Source: Eledone cirrhosa
Lineage: Eukaryota; Mollusca; Cephalopoda; Octopoda; Eledonidae
Direction of reading: 5' to 3'
Assembly: GCA_964016885.1 (NCBI GenBank)
Contig: OZ024743.1
Coordinates: 339,629,907-339,693,906, forward strand
DNA: 64,000 nt
The notes under the pieces: generated by a model
The model's input: the letters and a program-made list of their open reading frames with translations, nothing else
Told to the model about the DNA's origin: nothing
Databases searched by the model: none
Position numbers and translations under genes: made by a program
Part shown: piece by piece, positions 45,850 to 58,047 of the stretch
How positions within the stretch are numbered: the first letter of the stretch is position 1
Layout of the letters: every line of letters starts with the position of its first letter

Positions 45850-46038
45850 TAATTGTTTCTACTTTAGGCACAAGGCCAGCAATTAATCAGTGCATTACTG
45901 GTACTTTATTTTATCGACCCCGTAAGGATGAAAGGCAAAGTCAACCTCGGCGGGATTTGAACTCAGATCGTTAAGGGACGTAACTATGCTGGAAAGCATG
46001 GCGTCCGACCCTCTACCGATACTGCCAATCCACCGCCT
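45850..46038 (-). mobile_element. Octopus-type SINE, full length
   Basis: The minus strand starts 'GGCGGTGGATTGGCAGTATC', with B box 'GAGTTCAAATCCCGCC', core and tail 'GGCCTTGTGCC'. Very similar to 34368-34558. Confidence 0.9.
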
Positions 46039-46057
46039 AAAGCGGAAAATAATAAAT

Positions 46058-46230
46058 GTATATATATATATATAAACACATACATCTATAAGGACATACC
46101 CACGCATATACTTATACTCACACACTTACACATACGTACATGTACACATAAATATACATACAAATACATACATACATGGGCACTTACACCTACACATGCG
46201 TACACATACGTATACATGTACATACACATA
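46058..46230. repeat. TA/CA/ACAT-rich microsatellite
   Basis: Degenerate TACA and CATA units. Confidence 0.8.
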
Positions 46231-46240
46231 CCCATAAATG

Positions 46241-46735
46241 AGTTAGTCGGCCGGGCGTACCGAAAACGATAAATGGAAAAAAATGAAATTGAAATTTCAT
46301 TTCTCACTCTTACGCCCGGCCGACTAACTCACTCGATATGCAAATTAGGTTCCTCAGTCGTTAATATGCATAAGGAAAGTATATACATTCAAACGTTCAA
46401 TCGATTGACAGGAAGGTATACGGTGCTGATGGCAGCTAAGAAGCTAGAAACTAGTTCATCATTCCTTTGTCAGTGTTGAACAAAAGGGAAACGATGGATG
46501 CCGAACAGTGTTTGGCTTAATTTGGGCTGTTTGTTTACAAACAAACTGAACATGATAATAAATGTTCGGTAAACCCATACGTACATATATATATATGTGT
46601 ACATGTATGTATGTATGTATATATATACTACTGTACGTCTGTATACATATACATACTTATATTTAAATATCAGCCGTACTAAGAGTGAGAAATGAAATTT
46701 CAATTTCATTTTTTTCCATTTATATATATATATAT
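46241..46735. repeat. Dispersed, rearranged relative of the 52-53.6 kb satellite
   Basis: Shares 'TCGGCCGGGCGTACCGAAAA', 'ATGCATAAGGAAAGTATATA', 'GTCAGTGTTGAACAAA' and 'TACTACTGTACGTCTGTATAC' with the satellite unit. A short palindrome around 46262-46326 brings two copies of 'CGGCCGGGCGTA' face to face. Confidence 0.75.
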
Positions 46736-46752
46736 ATATATCAGACTCAGAC

Positions 46753-48307
46753 TCAGAAGCTCCCGCGTCTTGCGACGCATGAGGCAATCATAGTGTTCCA
46801 CCGCGTTCGGTCAGCAGCCAGTTGCACAGCGTCCCGCCATTGTCTGTTTGTCGCTCGCAGGTCCCTCTCAACTGTCTGGCGCCAGTTCATTTTGGGTCGC
46901 CCTCTCCGTCTGCTTCCCTGTTGGTTCCATTTAAGTACTTGGTTCGCCAGTCTCTCCGGGTGAAGTCTCAAAGCGTGCCCAAACCAGCCCAGGCGTCGCT
47001 TGCAGATGGCAGAAGAGACTAGCTGCTGGTTTTTGCGGTTCCTGACTTCCTGGTTTGTTACATGGTCACTCCATTTAATCCCCAGGATCTTTCGCGTCCA
47101 ACTTCTTCTCTTGGCTGGTCTTAAGGTGCCATGTTTCACTTCCGTACAAGAGTATGGACAGCACGTTGCTGTTGTAGAATCTCATCTTTGTTTTGAGGGT
47201 GAACTTCCTGCTCTTCCAGATCTTTTCCAAGGGTGAAGAAAAGTTAGTCAGATGGGCTGAACATTTCAAGGAAGTCCTCAACCAACCGGAGCCACGTGTA
47301 CCAGCAGACACTAAGGAACCTACTAGTTTGTTGCCTATCAATACTGATGACTTCACCGAGAAGGAAGTCCGCATGGCCATCAAAACCCTTAAGAATAACA
47401 AGTCACCAGGTATGGTCAAGTGGATGGGCCACTTATGTAATCTTGTGTGGAACACGGGTGAAGTCCCAGAAGATTGGAGAAACGGAGCGGTTGTCTGTAT
47501 CCCCAAGAAGGGCAACCTTGCCGATTGTGACAACTGGAGGGGAGTGACACTTCTCTCCATACCAGGGAAGGTCTATTGTCTGATGATCCTGAACCGCATA
47601 CGTGGCATGGTAGACCGGGAATTGCGAGAAAAACAGGCAGGGTTCCGACCAAAACGTTCCTGTGCAGAGCAGATCTTTACGTTACGCCGCATCATTGAGA
47701 GGTACAACGAATTCCAAAGGCCCCTCGCCGTCAGCTTCATCGATTTCTCCAAAGCATTCGATAGCATTCATCGGCCGTCACTCTGGAGCATCATGCATGA
47801 GTATGCCCCAGAAAGTCATTTCGGCAATCAAACAGATTTATGCAAACTCCAAGTGCTGCATACAGACAGAGGATGGTTACAGTGACTGGTTTGAGGTGGT
47901 TACTGGTGTGCGTCAGGGTTGCTCGCTCTCTCCAATTCTCTTTGCCATAGCCATTGACTGGGTATTAAGAAGAGCGTCTAAAGACCAGGGTATATCTTGG
48001 GTGGGAGAGCAAAAGTTGTCTGACCTGGACTTTGCGGACGATATTGTTGCACTTGCAGAGAGCACAGCTGACCTGCAAATCATTGTGAACAATATCAATG
48101 TCGAAGTAGGAAGCTTTGGTCTCAATATCAGTGCTAAGAAGACCAAAAGCAAGTTATCTGGGACACACCCATCACCAACTAGTGTTTTCATTGAACAGGG
48201 GGGGGGTTGGAGATAGTGCACAACTTCACCTACCTAGGAAGCTCCATTGACAATGGGGGCGCCATGGACAGTGAATTGCAATGTAGAATGGGAAAGGCTT
48301 CAGCAGC

Positions 48308-48311
<4 letters not shown>
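46753..48311. pseudogene. LINE RT with 5' inversion (family C, RTE-like)
   Basis: The C-terminal part lies on the minus strand, 47230 down to 46753 ('LEKIWKSRKFTLKTKMRF', 'LLYGSETWHLKTSQEKKLDA', 'RRLGWFGHALRL', 'NWRQTVERDLRATNR'). The preceding RT part lies on the plus strand, 47231-48311: 'VRWAEHFKEVLNQPEPRVPA', 'NNKSPGMVKWMGHL', 'CDNWRGVTLLSIPGKV', 'SFIDFSKAFDSIHRPSLW', 'VRQGCSLSPILFAIA', catalytic 'LDFADDIVAL', ending 'CRMGKASAAF'. In an uninverted element 'GKASAAF' would be followed almost at once by 'LEKIWKS', so the two parts are complementary with little lost. Frameshifts occur near 47800 and in a G run at about 48200-48208. The protein is dead. Confidence 0.8.

Positions 48312-48352
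<41 letters not shown>
48310..48352. repeat. (TA)n microsatellite
   Basis: TA tract at the 3' edge of the inverted LINE segment. Confidence 0.9.
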
Positions 48353-48354
<2 letters not shown>

Positions 48355-48592
48355 CTTATCAATAAAGTGCATAAAGCAGTTGAACCGGTTATTAAAAGTT
48401 ACGAACCAATTACCATTTTGGACAAAAATAATGATGGGTCAATAATCTTCCAATAGCGAATTTAGTAGACCAAAGTTGCAAGATGGTGGCCCTGATGCAC
48501 TGGGTGTCAGATCTGTCCACCATGGGTGACTCTACCAGGAAATAGTTTTCCAGACGGCATAGCTCCAACACCTCCAACACCTGCACCAACAT

Positions 48593-50140
48593 CTATAGCA
48601 CCTCTTTGTAGACGATATTGCGTGTCATCCCTTGAGGAGTGTAAGCAAAAAGTCCATTCCTGCTCCCTACGCGGGAACAGGCAACATAAAGTTGGCCATG
48701 GGAGAAGCATGGCTCCCCCAAATGGATTCCCGCCACCGACAATGTTTGCCCTTGTGACTTGTTAATGGACATGGCAAAATATGGTCTCACCGGAAATTGG
48801 GATCGCCGGAAATCGAACGGGATATCTGACGCCGAGGGGAAAAGGTTCATCCTTGGAATGAAAACATTCTCCCCTCTCCCGCACCCCGTTACAATGGTGG
48901 CCTCAATCAAGTGGGGCGTCAGTGACTTGACGACCATGCGAGTACCGTTGCACTGCTTTGGTGGATGCAAGTTCCTTATTAGCATAATGGGACAGCCAAC
49001 CCTAAGCTTAAGAATGTGAGGTGGGAGCCCTGGGGGCTCAAGGGAATTTAATAACTCAACCGGATAATTAACGATATCGTCGGGGTCTGACGTCCGGTCG
49101 ATAGATTTGAAGATGTGCTCTTTACCGGGGATCTTCTCAATCAGCTGCTCGTTAATAAAATTAACCATGGTATTTTTCGGAGCAAGGATGGCTCTTTCGC
49201 TGAGCCAATCGAGGTTTTTAAAGTTAGATGAGACATTAGGAAAAACTGCTCCCCAAAGTTCAGAAGGGGTGCTCACAATGTTGCACAGGGAGTTGATTGC
49301 TGCAGCCCTTGTCATCCGCAGAGACCTTGCCCTCACCAAGTGCTAAAATGTTCTAAGCAAATGCTGCAGACATGTTGTCACCATGTAAATGAGCACGCAT
49401 ATTTGTGCTCAGGTACAAACTCTTCACCTGGAGCCACAACATGGACGACTTAAGGCAGGTACGCACTTCATCAGCTCTTGTCCCTTTGGGAATGACAGGC
49501 AGCGTTTGCCGAAAATCCCCTGATAGCAGAGGGTTACGCCACCCATAGGAGCTGTAGAATCCCTAATGTCTTTCAGGGTCATGTCCAATGCCTCAAGGGC
49601 ACCATTGTGTGCCATTGTGCACTCATCCCAAACAATGAGGCAACATTTTTTGAGAACCAGAGCTTCGTGTGAACTCTTGCTGATATTGCATGTTGGTGTC
49701 TCAGTTTTTACTAAATCCAGGGGGAGTTTAAAGGTTGAATGTGCTGTCCTGCCTCCCGGCAGCAAAGTAGCAGCGATCCCGGACGATGCAACCGCCAACG
49801 CAATTTTTTTCTCCTGACGAATCTTAGCGAGAATCAATTTCGTTACAAAAGTTTTTCTGGTACCCCAGGTGCATCGAGAAAGTAAATACCCCCAGTCTGA
49901 TTTTGAACAGCGTCAATGATAGTTAAATAGGCCAACCTTTGGTCCGACAGAAGTTTGGGCTCATTTTCCTCTAAGTATTGGAAAAGAGATTCGATGTCAT
50001 ATGCTGTTTCCCGCAACAAATCCGGGGCCAACGTGTTAGCCTCCTCTCTGACGCTTGACGGCAAGCCATACGTCGCCAACTCACTCCCACCCATGTCGAG
50101 GAGGGTGTCCTCGATATCAATGAGTGCCCTGTTGTAGATA
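48593..50140 (-). pseudogene. Helitron helicase (Pif1-like) domain, broken
   Basis: The minus strand encodes the C-terminal Pif1-family superfamily-1 helicase of a Helitron RepHel protein. In order: 'LLSDQRLAYLTIIDAV', then a damaged Walker A ('FLDAPGVPEKLL' for a 'DAPGGTGKT' motif, about 49850-49885), 'LAVASSGIAATLLPGGRTAH', Walker B 'CLIVWDECTMAH', 'RVGCPIMLIRNLHPPKQCNG', and the C-terminal motif 'AMSINKSQGQTLSVAGI' to 'LYVACSRVGSRNGLF'. Two frameshifts (around 49840 and 49340-49420) and the damaged nucleotide-binding motif make it nonfunctional. The end 'NIVYKEVL' then stop (48593) is usual for the family. Confidence 0.85.
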
Positions 50141-51480
50141 ATGTCGCTGTAACCAACTTCCACTGAAGGATACTGCAGATGAGCCAGGCGCAGGAAGTCC
50201 TCAGACATGAAGTCCCTGTACCTGACCCATATTCATACTTTTGAAGCAAAATGGCAAAGAGTTCCCGTAGACCTTTAGGTGATTTTAACAAAGCACCCTC
50301 TGCTAAAGTGGAATCCCATTGCGAATCATCTTCCAAAAGACCACGCTTAAAGCAGGCTTCCCGGTACGTATCACATATTTCTTCATCAACAGTTTTGAGG
50401 TCCTGAAAACTTTGTGGGCCTACAACTTCATGCAGAAGAAGGCGGAGATGAAAGCACTCATGCTGACTTGGGGGCACAGTGTAAATCCTTCCAAGGCAGC
50501 TGTCAAATTTTACACCAGGATGTCTTTCAACAGCCTGACTTGACTTTCTTCGCACCCAAGTGTTTTTAGACCATATAAAGTAGGATGGAACCTGGTGGTA
50601 CACAATTGTTTGCGCAAATGTATCGAACTGGCAAAGTTTGAAGAAACCCGTCAGAGTGGTCTCTTTCGGATCAGCGGCCAACTTGGCGGCGGTTTGGTCC
50701 GTAAAGTAAGCCCTTTGCCCATTTTCCAAATGTACCGCAAACTGTACGATGGTGGGGTGCCGTTGGTGTAGGGGTAAACCAAATAGGCGCCAAAAAGCTT
50801 CATTGTTACTGATGACCGCCCCGCCAGGTATTCTGTGACCTTGTCCCTGAAATGCAAATATTGCGGCATCAGAGCCCTTATTTACATATTTGCATATGTA
50901 TTTTATCGACTTGACGGAGTTGCAAAACTCAACGTTGATGTGGGCGTTGAATATCTTCAAGAGAAGCGGGCAGTAAGGGACCGCCCATCTATTGTCGACT
51001 TGACCTCCCTTTACTGTTGTGGTAAAGTCACCGTTCTCGGGCCGTCTCCGCCTGTACAGGGGGTACCCGTCGCCACCTGTCTGAGTCTGGTCAACAAATT
51101 TTGTTGGTATCCCTTACTGCATGACCCCCCTTTCAGACACGTGTGATGCTCATTAGGACCCGATGCACACGGACCATGTTAGCTTTGACGATGTCATGTA
51201 ATTCCTGGTCAGTTGCTGGGTTAGGGATTTCAGCCGAAATGAAGCTGTCTGTGAATTGATTTTATCAGCTAACCAAATCAAAATGTGAGCATTTGGCAGC
51301 CCTCGTTTTGCCATTCGACGGTGAACATGTCACATTTTACAGCCCCAAATACCTGACCCTCTTTGATTAAAGCCATGAGTTTAGCCAGTTTCAGTCTGAA
51401 CACTCTGGCAATGAGGTCATGTCTGTTCGAATAATTTTGCCCAGGAAAAAGTTCACGGGTTACATTCCGATTGATATGTC
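50141..51480 (-). pseudogene. Helitron Rep (HUH) region and linker, broken
   Basis: Upstream in the same element. About 51440-51290 gives 'HDLIARVFRLKLAKLMALIK' and 'VFGAVKCDMFTVEWQ', the conserved lead-in to the 'EWQKRGLPH' Helitron motif, after which the frame shifts. About 51180-50960 contains the equivalent of 'HGPC...CLK'. The frame 50960-50220 gives 'KYICKYVNKGSDAAIFAFQG', 'NNEAFWRLFGLPLHQRHPTI', 'VHLENGQRAYFTD', 'CLGRIYTVPPSQHECFHLRL' and 'LLHEVVGP'. The HUH and catalytic Tyr segment itself is not readable, so rolling-circle activity is excluded for this copy. Confidence 0.85.
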
Positions 51481-51991
51481 TATAGCATTAATCTGTTATA
51501 TGAAGTGTTATTTTGCGGGTTGTTATTTGCAATAAGCCGATTGAAAATGCCCCAGATAAGCCGTATGACAATACGGAACGCTCAACATGGAACGCTCAAT
51601 ACGTACGCTCCACTGCAGTGTTGTCATATAGGGAGTGAAGAGCGACAGAGAGAGTAAAGCAGTTAAATTATAGAGGGAGGGAATATACGGAACGCTCCAT
51701 TTGATCATACACACTGTTTCTCTCTCTTCAGTGTTGTCATATAGGGAGTGAAGAGCGACAGAGAGAGTAAAGCAGTTAAATTATAGAGAGGGGGAAGGAT
51801 CATGATAGATTTTTGCTCTTATTGTTGAGGGATTTGAAATTTGTTTTACCTCATGACCTTTTCCTGACCAGAATCAATAATTGTCCCGAATTTGAATGAA
51901 ATCCGTTGGGAATTGTGGACGTCCATACGTTACAAACCTTAACACACACATCCTCAGATTTATATGTATAGATATATGTATATATATATAT
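51481..51991 (-). other. Helitron 5' flank with a 64-bp direct repeat
   Basis: Segment 51617-51680 ('CAGTGTTGTCATATAGGGAG' to 'CAGTTAAATTATAGAGGG') is repeated at 51729-51792. The minus strand near 51972 reads 'TCTATACATATAAATCTGAG', a plausible TC-type Helitron 5' terminus, though not proven. No CTRR hairpin end was found on the 48.4 kb side. Confidence 0.45.
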
Positions 51992-53592
51992 AAACGGAAA
52001 AAGTGAAACGAAATTTCATTTCCCACTCTTAGTACGGCTGTTACTTAAATATAAGTATGTATACCTACATACATATATGTATACAGACGTACAGTAGTAT
52101 GTATATATATATACATACATGCACACATATATATATGTACGTATGGATTCACCGAACATTTATTATAATGCTCGGTGTGTTTGTAAACAAACATCGCGTA
52201 TTAAGCCGTAGTGTCTAGCAACCGTCGTTGCTCGTTTGTTCAACACTGACAAAGGAACGCTGTACTAGTTTCAAGCTTATTAGCTATCGTCAGCAACGTA
52301 TACCTTCCTGCCAGATGATTGAACGTCTGAAAGTATATACTTTCCTTATGCATATTAACGGCTGAGTAGCCCTATTTGCATATCGAGTGGGTTAATCGGC
52401 CGGGTGCACCGAAAACGATAAACGGAAACAATGAAACGAAATTTCATTTCCCACTCTTAGTACGACTGTTACTTAAATATAAGTATGTATACGTACATAC
52501 ATATATGTATACAGACCTATATATACATACATGCACACATATATATATGTAAGTATGGATTCACCGAACATTTATTATAATGCTCGGTGTGTTTGTAAAC
52601 AAACATCCCGTATTAAGCCGTAGTGTCTAGCAACCATCGTTGCTCGTTTGTTCAACACTGACAAAGGAATGATGTACTAGTTTCAAGCTTATTAGCTATC
52701 GTCAGCAACGTATACCTTCCTGCCAGATGATTGAACGTCTGAAAGTATATACTTCCTTATGCATATTAACGGTTGAGTAGCCCAATTTTACTATCGATTG
52801 GGTTAATCGGCCGGCTGCACCGAAAACGATAAACGGAAAAAATGAAACGAAATTATATTTCCCACTCTTAGTACGGCTGTTACTTAAATATAAGTATGTA
52901 TACCTACATACATATATGTATACAGACGTACAGTAGTATGTATATATACATACATGCACACATATATATATGTAAGTATGGATTCACCGAACATTTATTA
53001 TAATGCTCTGTGTGTTTGTAAACAAACATCCCGTATTAAGCCGTAGTGTCTAGCAACCGTCGTTGTTCGTTTGTTCAACACTGACAAAGGAACGCTGTAC
53101 TAGTTTCAAGCTTATTAGCTATCGTCAGCAACGTATACCTTCCTGCCAGATGATTGAACGTCTGAAAGTATATACTTTCCTTATGCATATTAACGGCTGA
53201 GTAGCCCAATTTGAATATCGAGTGGGTTAATCGGCCGGGTGCACCGAAAACGATAAACGGAAACAATGAAACGAAATTTCATTTCCCACTCTTAGTACGG
53301 CTGTTACTTAAATATAAGTATGTATACCTACATACATATATGTATACAGACGTACAGTAGTATGTATATATACATACATGCACACATATATATATGTACT
53401 TATGGATTCACCGAACATTTATTATAATGCTCTGTGTGTTTGTAAACAAACATCCCGTATTAAACCGTAGTGTCTAGCAACCGTCGTTGTTCGTTTGTTC
53501 AACACTGACAAAGGAACGCTGTACTAGTTTCAAGCTTATTAGCTATCGTCAGCAACGTATACCTTCCTGCCAGATGATTGAACGTCTGAAAG
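51992..53592 (+). repeat. Tandem satellite, 410-430 bp unit, about 3.8 copies
   Basis: Units begin near 51992, 52420, 52831 and 53253 ('AAACGGAAA..TGAAACGAAAT') and run through 'CCCACTCTTAGTACGGCTG', 'TACATACATATATGTATAC', 'AGCCGTAGTGTCTAGCAACC', 'CCTGCCAGATGATTGAACG' to 'AATCGGCCGGGTGCACCGAA'. Units differ by a few percent and by TA/TACA length. Confidence 0.9.
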
Positions 53593-53706
53593 CATTATAA
53601 TAAATGTTCGGTGAATCCATACGTACATATATATATGTGTGCATGTATGTATATATATATATACATACTACTGTACGTCTGTATACATATATGTATGTAC
53701 GTATAA
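53593..53706 (-). repeat. Inverted partial satellite unit at the array edge
   Basis: From 'GCATTATAATAAATGTTCGG' to 'TATACATATATGTATGTACG' this is the reverse complement of the middle of the unit, fused directly to the broken end of the last forward unit. Confidence 0.8.
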
Positions 53707-53744
53707 CCAACTTAAATCAAGTAGGCGTAAAATCAGGGAGGCCC

Positions 53745-54588
<844 letters not shown>

Positions 54589-54712
54589 ATATAAATATAA
54601 TGTATTTTGCAATACACTTTATGCTTAATTAAAAGCATTTTGAAGACCGTAAGCTATTGTTTTAAAGTAGTGACAAAATCACTCACTTTGATCTCAGCAA
54701 ACAGGGGAGATA

Positions 54713-54756
54713 AGCCGACATAACATGTTTCGCTTTTGTTGAAGCTTATCAAGGCC
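54713..54756 (-). ncRNA. Hammerhead fold with U3/A8 core (left arm)
   Basis: Minus-strand stem I GGCC/GGCT, core TTGATAA, stem II GCTT-CAACAA-AAGC, GAAA, stem III ACAT-GTT-ATGT, C at the cleavage position. Mirrors the right-arm copy. Confidence 0.65.
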
Positions 54757-54882
54757 AACTACCCCGCCTGTCTACTGAGATCAATGATGTTATATTCTTA
54801 TAGAAATCTAGTAAATAATCAGGAGCTGATTATGCAGAGCGGTTGTTGGTCAGGCAGATCTCAGTAGACAGGCGGGGTAGTT

Positions 54883-54926
54883 GGCCTTGATAAGCTTCAA
54901 CAAAAGCGAAACATGTGATGTCGGCT
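54883..54926 (+). ncRNA. Hammerhead fold with U3/A8 core (right arm)
   Basis: Stem I GGCC (54883-54886) with GGCT (54923-54926); core TTGATAA (54887-54893); stem II GCTT (54894-54897) with AAGC (54904-54907); GAAA (54908-54911); closed stem III ACAT-GTG-ATGT (A54911 to T54921); C54922 at the cleavage position. Confidence 0.65.
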
Positions 54927-55081
54927 TATCTCCCCTGTTTGCTGAGATCAAAGTGAGTGAATTTGTCACTACTTTAAAACAATAGCTTACGGTCTTCAAA
55001 ATGCTTTTAATTAAGCATAAAGTGTATTGCAAAATACATTATATTTACATCCATATATATATTGCTATTTCAGAGCTCCAA

Positions 55082-55127
55082 TTCTAATATATATATATAT
55101 ATAAGCACACACACATGCATTCATAAA

Positions 55128-55160
<33 letters not shown>

Positions 55161-55541
55161 TATATATATATAGGTATGAATTATATACATTTTAGAGATA
55201 TTTATGTCCACGCACACATATGCTTGTGTGCATACATATGTACAAATATGTTATACTTGTAGAAGGAACAGATAGAATGGTGGTGAAGCTGCACTTTTGA
55301 GGGCGTAATTTTAAGTGGTGTGGTGTAGAATGTCATGAGGTAAGAGACAGTTTCATCAACATTCTGCAACACAAAGCTATGCCTCAGTACCACTAACACG
55401 TCAATAATATATATATATATATATATATCTCACGCACACAAACGCGCCTACACACACATGTACATAAAAACTTATGCACACACATATATATATATATATA
55501 TGTGTGTGTGTCATGTGTATGTAGGTGTGATTGTGTACGTG

Positions 55542-55628
<87 letters not shown>

Positions 55629-55640
55629 ACGCACCAGGGT
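55082..55640. repeat. Cluster of (TA)n, (CA)n and (TG)n microsatellites
   Basis: TA/CA tracts at 55082-55172, 55409-55430, 55483-55512 and 55543-55628. The 55175-55405 segment is unique. Confidence 0.9.
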
Positions 55641-55672
55641 ACTCGATACTTAGGGTTCTAGAGTGGGTAATA

Positions 55673-55769
55673 GGACCCCTGAGTGGACCTCGGCGGCTGA
55701 GCTCCGGCCGTTTCGACAGCTAAATCGGATCTAGCTGTCGAAACGGCCGGATCTCAGCCGTCGGGGTCC
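55673..55769. repeat. Long hairpin related to the 43.9-45.3 kb element ends
   Basis: Arms 'GGCTGAGCTCCGGCCGTTTC' plus 'GACAGCTA' (55694-55722) and their near-perfect complement (55732-55759). The right half reads GTC-GAAA-CGGC...GCCG-TC, like the 3' half of the hammerhead at 45186, and GGACCCC/GGGGTCC can pair as stem I, but the CTGANGA core is lost. Confidence 0.65.
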
Positions 55770-55781
55770 TGACTCTTTTCC

Positions 55782-55826
55782 TATATATATATATATATAT
55801 TATTATTATTATTATTATTATTATTG
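55782..55826. repeat. (TA)n then (TTA)n microsatellite
   Basis: About 18 bp TA followed by nine TTA units, immediately 5' of the first Tx1-like LINE. Confidence 0.9.
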
Positions 55827-56040
55827 AGTCTGAACGGACGTCTCTTTTGCTCGCTCCCGTAAGGTCACTTATTTACATATCAAAACTGATTTATTTAATT
55901 TTTTGTTGTTGTGTAAGGCATACAAGCCCTTGGACTTTGCTCTGTGAAGGGGAAAGAATAATATTTGGGCCTTTTGGCCCAAATATTTGAACTTTTTTAC
56001 ATTTTAAAAAGTTATCGAGAAAAAAAAACAAAAAAAAAAC

Positions 56041-58017
56041 ATGGCTGAGCCACGCCCCCCAGCGATATGTCTGCTGTCGTGCGACAACGACGTAGAAGTT
56101 GAGAGGAGCGCTACGGCGGAATTAACAGAAATTGATAACACAAACACCACCACAAACAATGTAAACAAAGACACCAATGATACCAATGAGAACTCTAATT
56201 TTGAAAAAAATGACAGTAACAGCGACAACGAAAATACAGATTAAAAAAATGACAAATGCAACAACAATATCAACACCACTAACATGAAAACAAATAGCGA
56301 CAACACCAACAGCAACAATACCAACTGCACCGAGAACAACGGTGCATCAAAGACAACAATGATAACAGCGACAGTGCTAACAACAACACCAACAAGAACA
56401 ACGACAACGACAACAACACCCCCAACGACAAAAAGAACACTTTCCCTGCGGCAGCAGCAAAAAAGAGGCCATGCTTCAACATGGACCTCTCAAACAAAGA
56501 TGAAAAGTTGGCCCAGGCATGGAAGCTCATCAAGCAAGAGCAAACCTGGGCCAATTTAACTGTCTTGGTAGAAACTATTGAGGCAGTGGAGCGCAGAACG
56601 GTGCATTATAGATGCATCTCAGCACAAACCAAAAGAGCAGCTTTAATCCCACAAGCAGATGTCGGAGTCGCGCTGAGGTGCATCAGAGAAGACACCGAAT
56701 ACATAGCGAGGGCCAGACAGTACGCCACCATTTCGGTGCTGTTCAAGTCAGAAGCCCTCGCTATGAAACACGCTATGACTCCTTGCAAAACCAGCAAGGT
56801 CATAATGTACCCCTCCCACATGGGAAAAAGAACGGCCCGTCTCCGCATTCCCAGAATCCCACCAGGACTTGACATGTGGTGGCTTCTGGGATGTGTGATT
56901 GTGGAGAGGACGGATACCGTCTCGATAGAAGTGACCAGAACGACCAGAGAGGACTGGTCCGGAGTTGACCTGGAGATCCTTCTCCAGATCAGGCCCGAGA
57001 ACGTGAAGACAATCCCGGACCACATCCGCCTTCAGAATGGGACGGTCATCCACATTATGACCGAAAGCAAACGGCCGCATTGTTTTGTTTGTGGGGAAAA
57101 AACCCGTTTGCGAGCCTTCTGCCCTCAACTGCTGAAAGAGGCAAGGGGTCGAAAGGCTCTACTGCTGCCGACGCCGGGTCGAGGACCACAACCAACACCA
57201 GCACCGGCAAAACCACCAACAACAACACCAATAGAAAGACCACCACCAACATTGACCACCCAGGGGGGAAACGAGGAAAGCTGTCAAATTCCCGCTCCCC
57301 CAAAAAATACAGACACCAATAAAACCATACACACACACACAGACACTTACAGACACAGACCCCCTCATCTACCAGTAGTGAACATGAGGGAAAACCAAAA
57401 TCCCCCAAAATACAAAAAAAGGAAACACAAAAAGAAAAAAAACCTCAACAAAGCACAAAATCACCCACAATAAAAAAAACGCAGACACCACGCACACAAA
57501 CATCTCTCCAATAACACCAACATCAACACCACCATCACCATCACCAGAATCCCCCAAACGCAAACAACCTAAACAGACGCAAGAACAAATATGCACACAA
57601 ACATCTGAAACCACAGACACCGCACTCACAACAAACACAGTCACAACCGAAATAACACCACCAAAACCATCACCACTACAGCCACGCAAACAAATAAAAT
57701 CACACCAACAAAACATACAAAACTTCGTGCTCGTCAGGAGGGCCAACAAGGAACTGATGGCCCTCGTAGCACGAAGTGAAAATATACAAAAAGAGGGGGA
57801 AATTTTTAAATCGAGCACATTTCGCGTGACGGAAGATTTGTTTCTGGTGCGAATATCACTCGATTTATACAAAGAAATACGAGACAGCTTTCCTCGGTAC
57901 GTGGAAATACCGAACGTAAAACCCACTTCAAGACTTTTAAAGGGGTTCCCAAAAGAAACTCCACCAACTATGGAGATCGACCCACCCGACCTTCACAAGA
58001 GCGCGGAACGTAAGTAA
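56041..58017 (+). pseudogene. LINE copy 1 ORF1 (gag-like, zinc knuckle), broken
   Basis: ATG at 56041 ('MAEPRPPAICLL'), then an Asn/Thr-rich low-complexity segment broken by a stop at 56242-56244 and a frameshift near 56355. The conserved part follows at 56430-57140: 'NMDLSNKDEKLAQAWKLIKQ', 'YATISVLFKSEALAMKHAMT', 'RIPRIPPGLDMWWLLGCVIV' and the knuckle 'CFVCGEKTRLRAFCP', where the CCHC His is replaced by Arg. A Pro/Thr-rich linker changes frame, and a C-terminal segment resumes at 57727 ('LVRRANKELMALVARSENIQ') to the stop at 58017. Probably an RNA-binding chaperone in the active ancestor. It is separated from ORF2 by 30 bases. Confidence 0.75.
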
Positions 58018-58047
58018 ACCTTTCCTCTCTCTTTTTAATCTGCCAAC

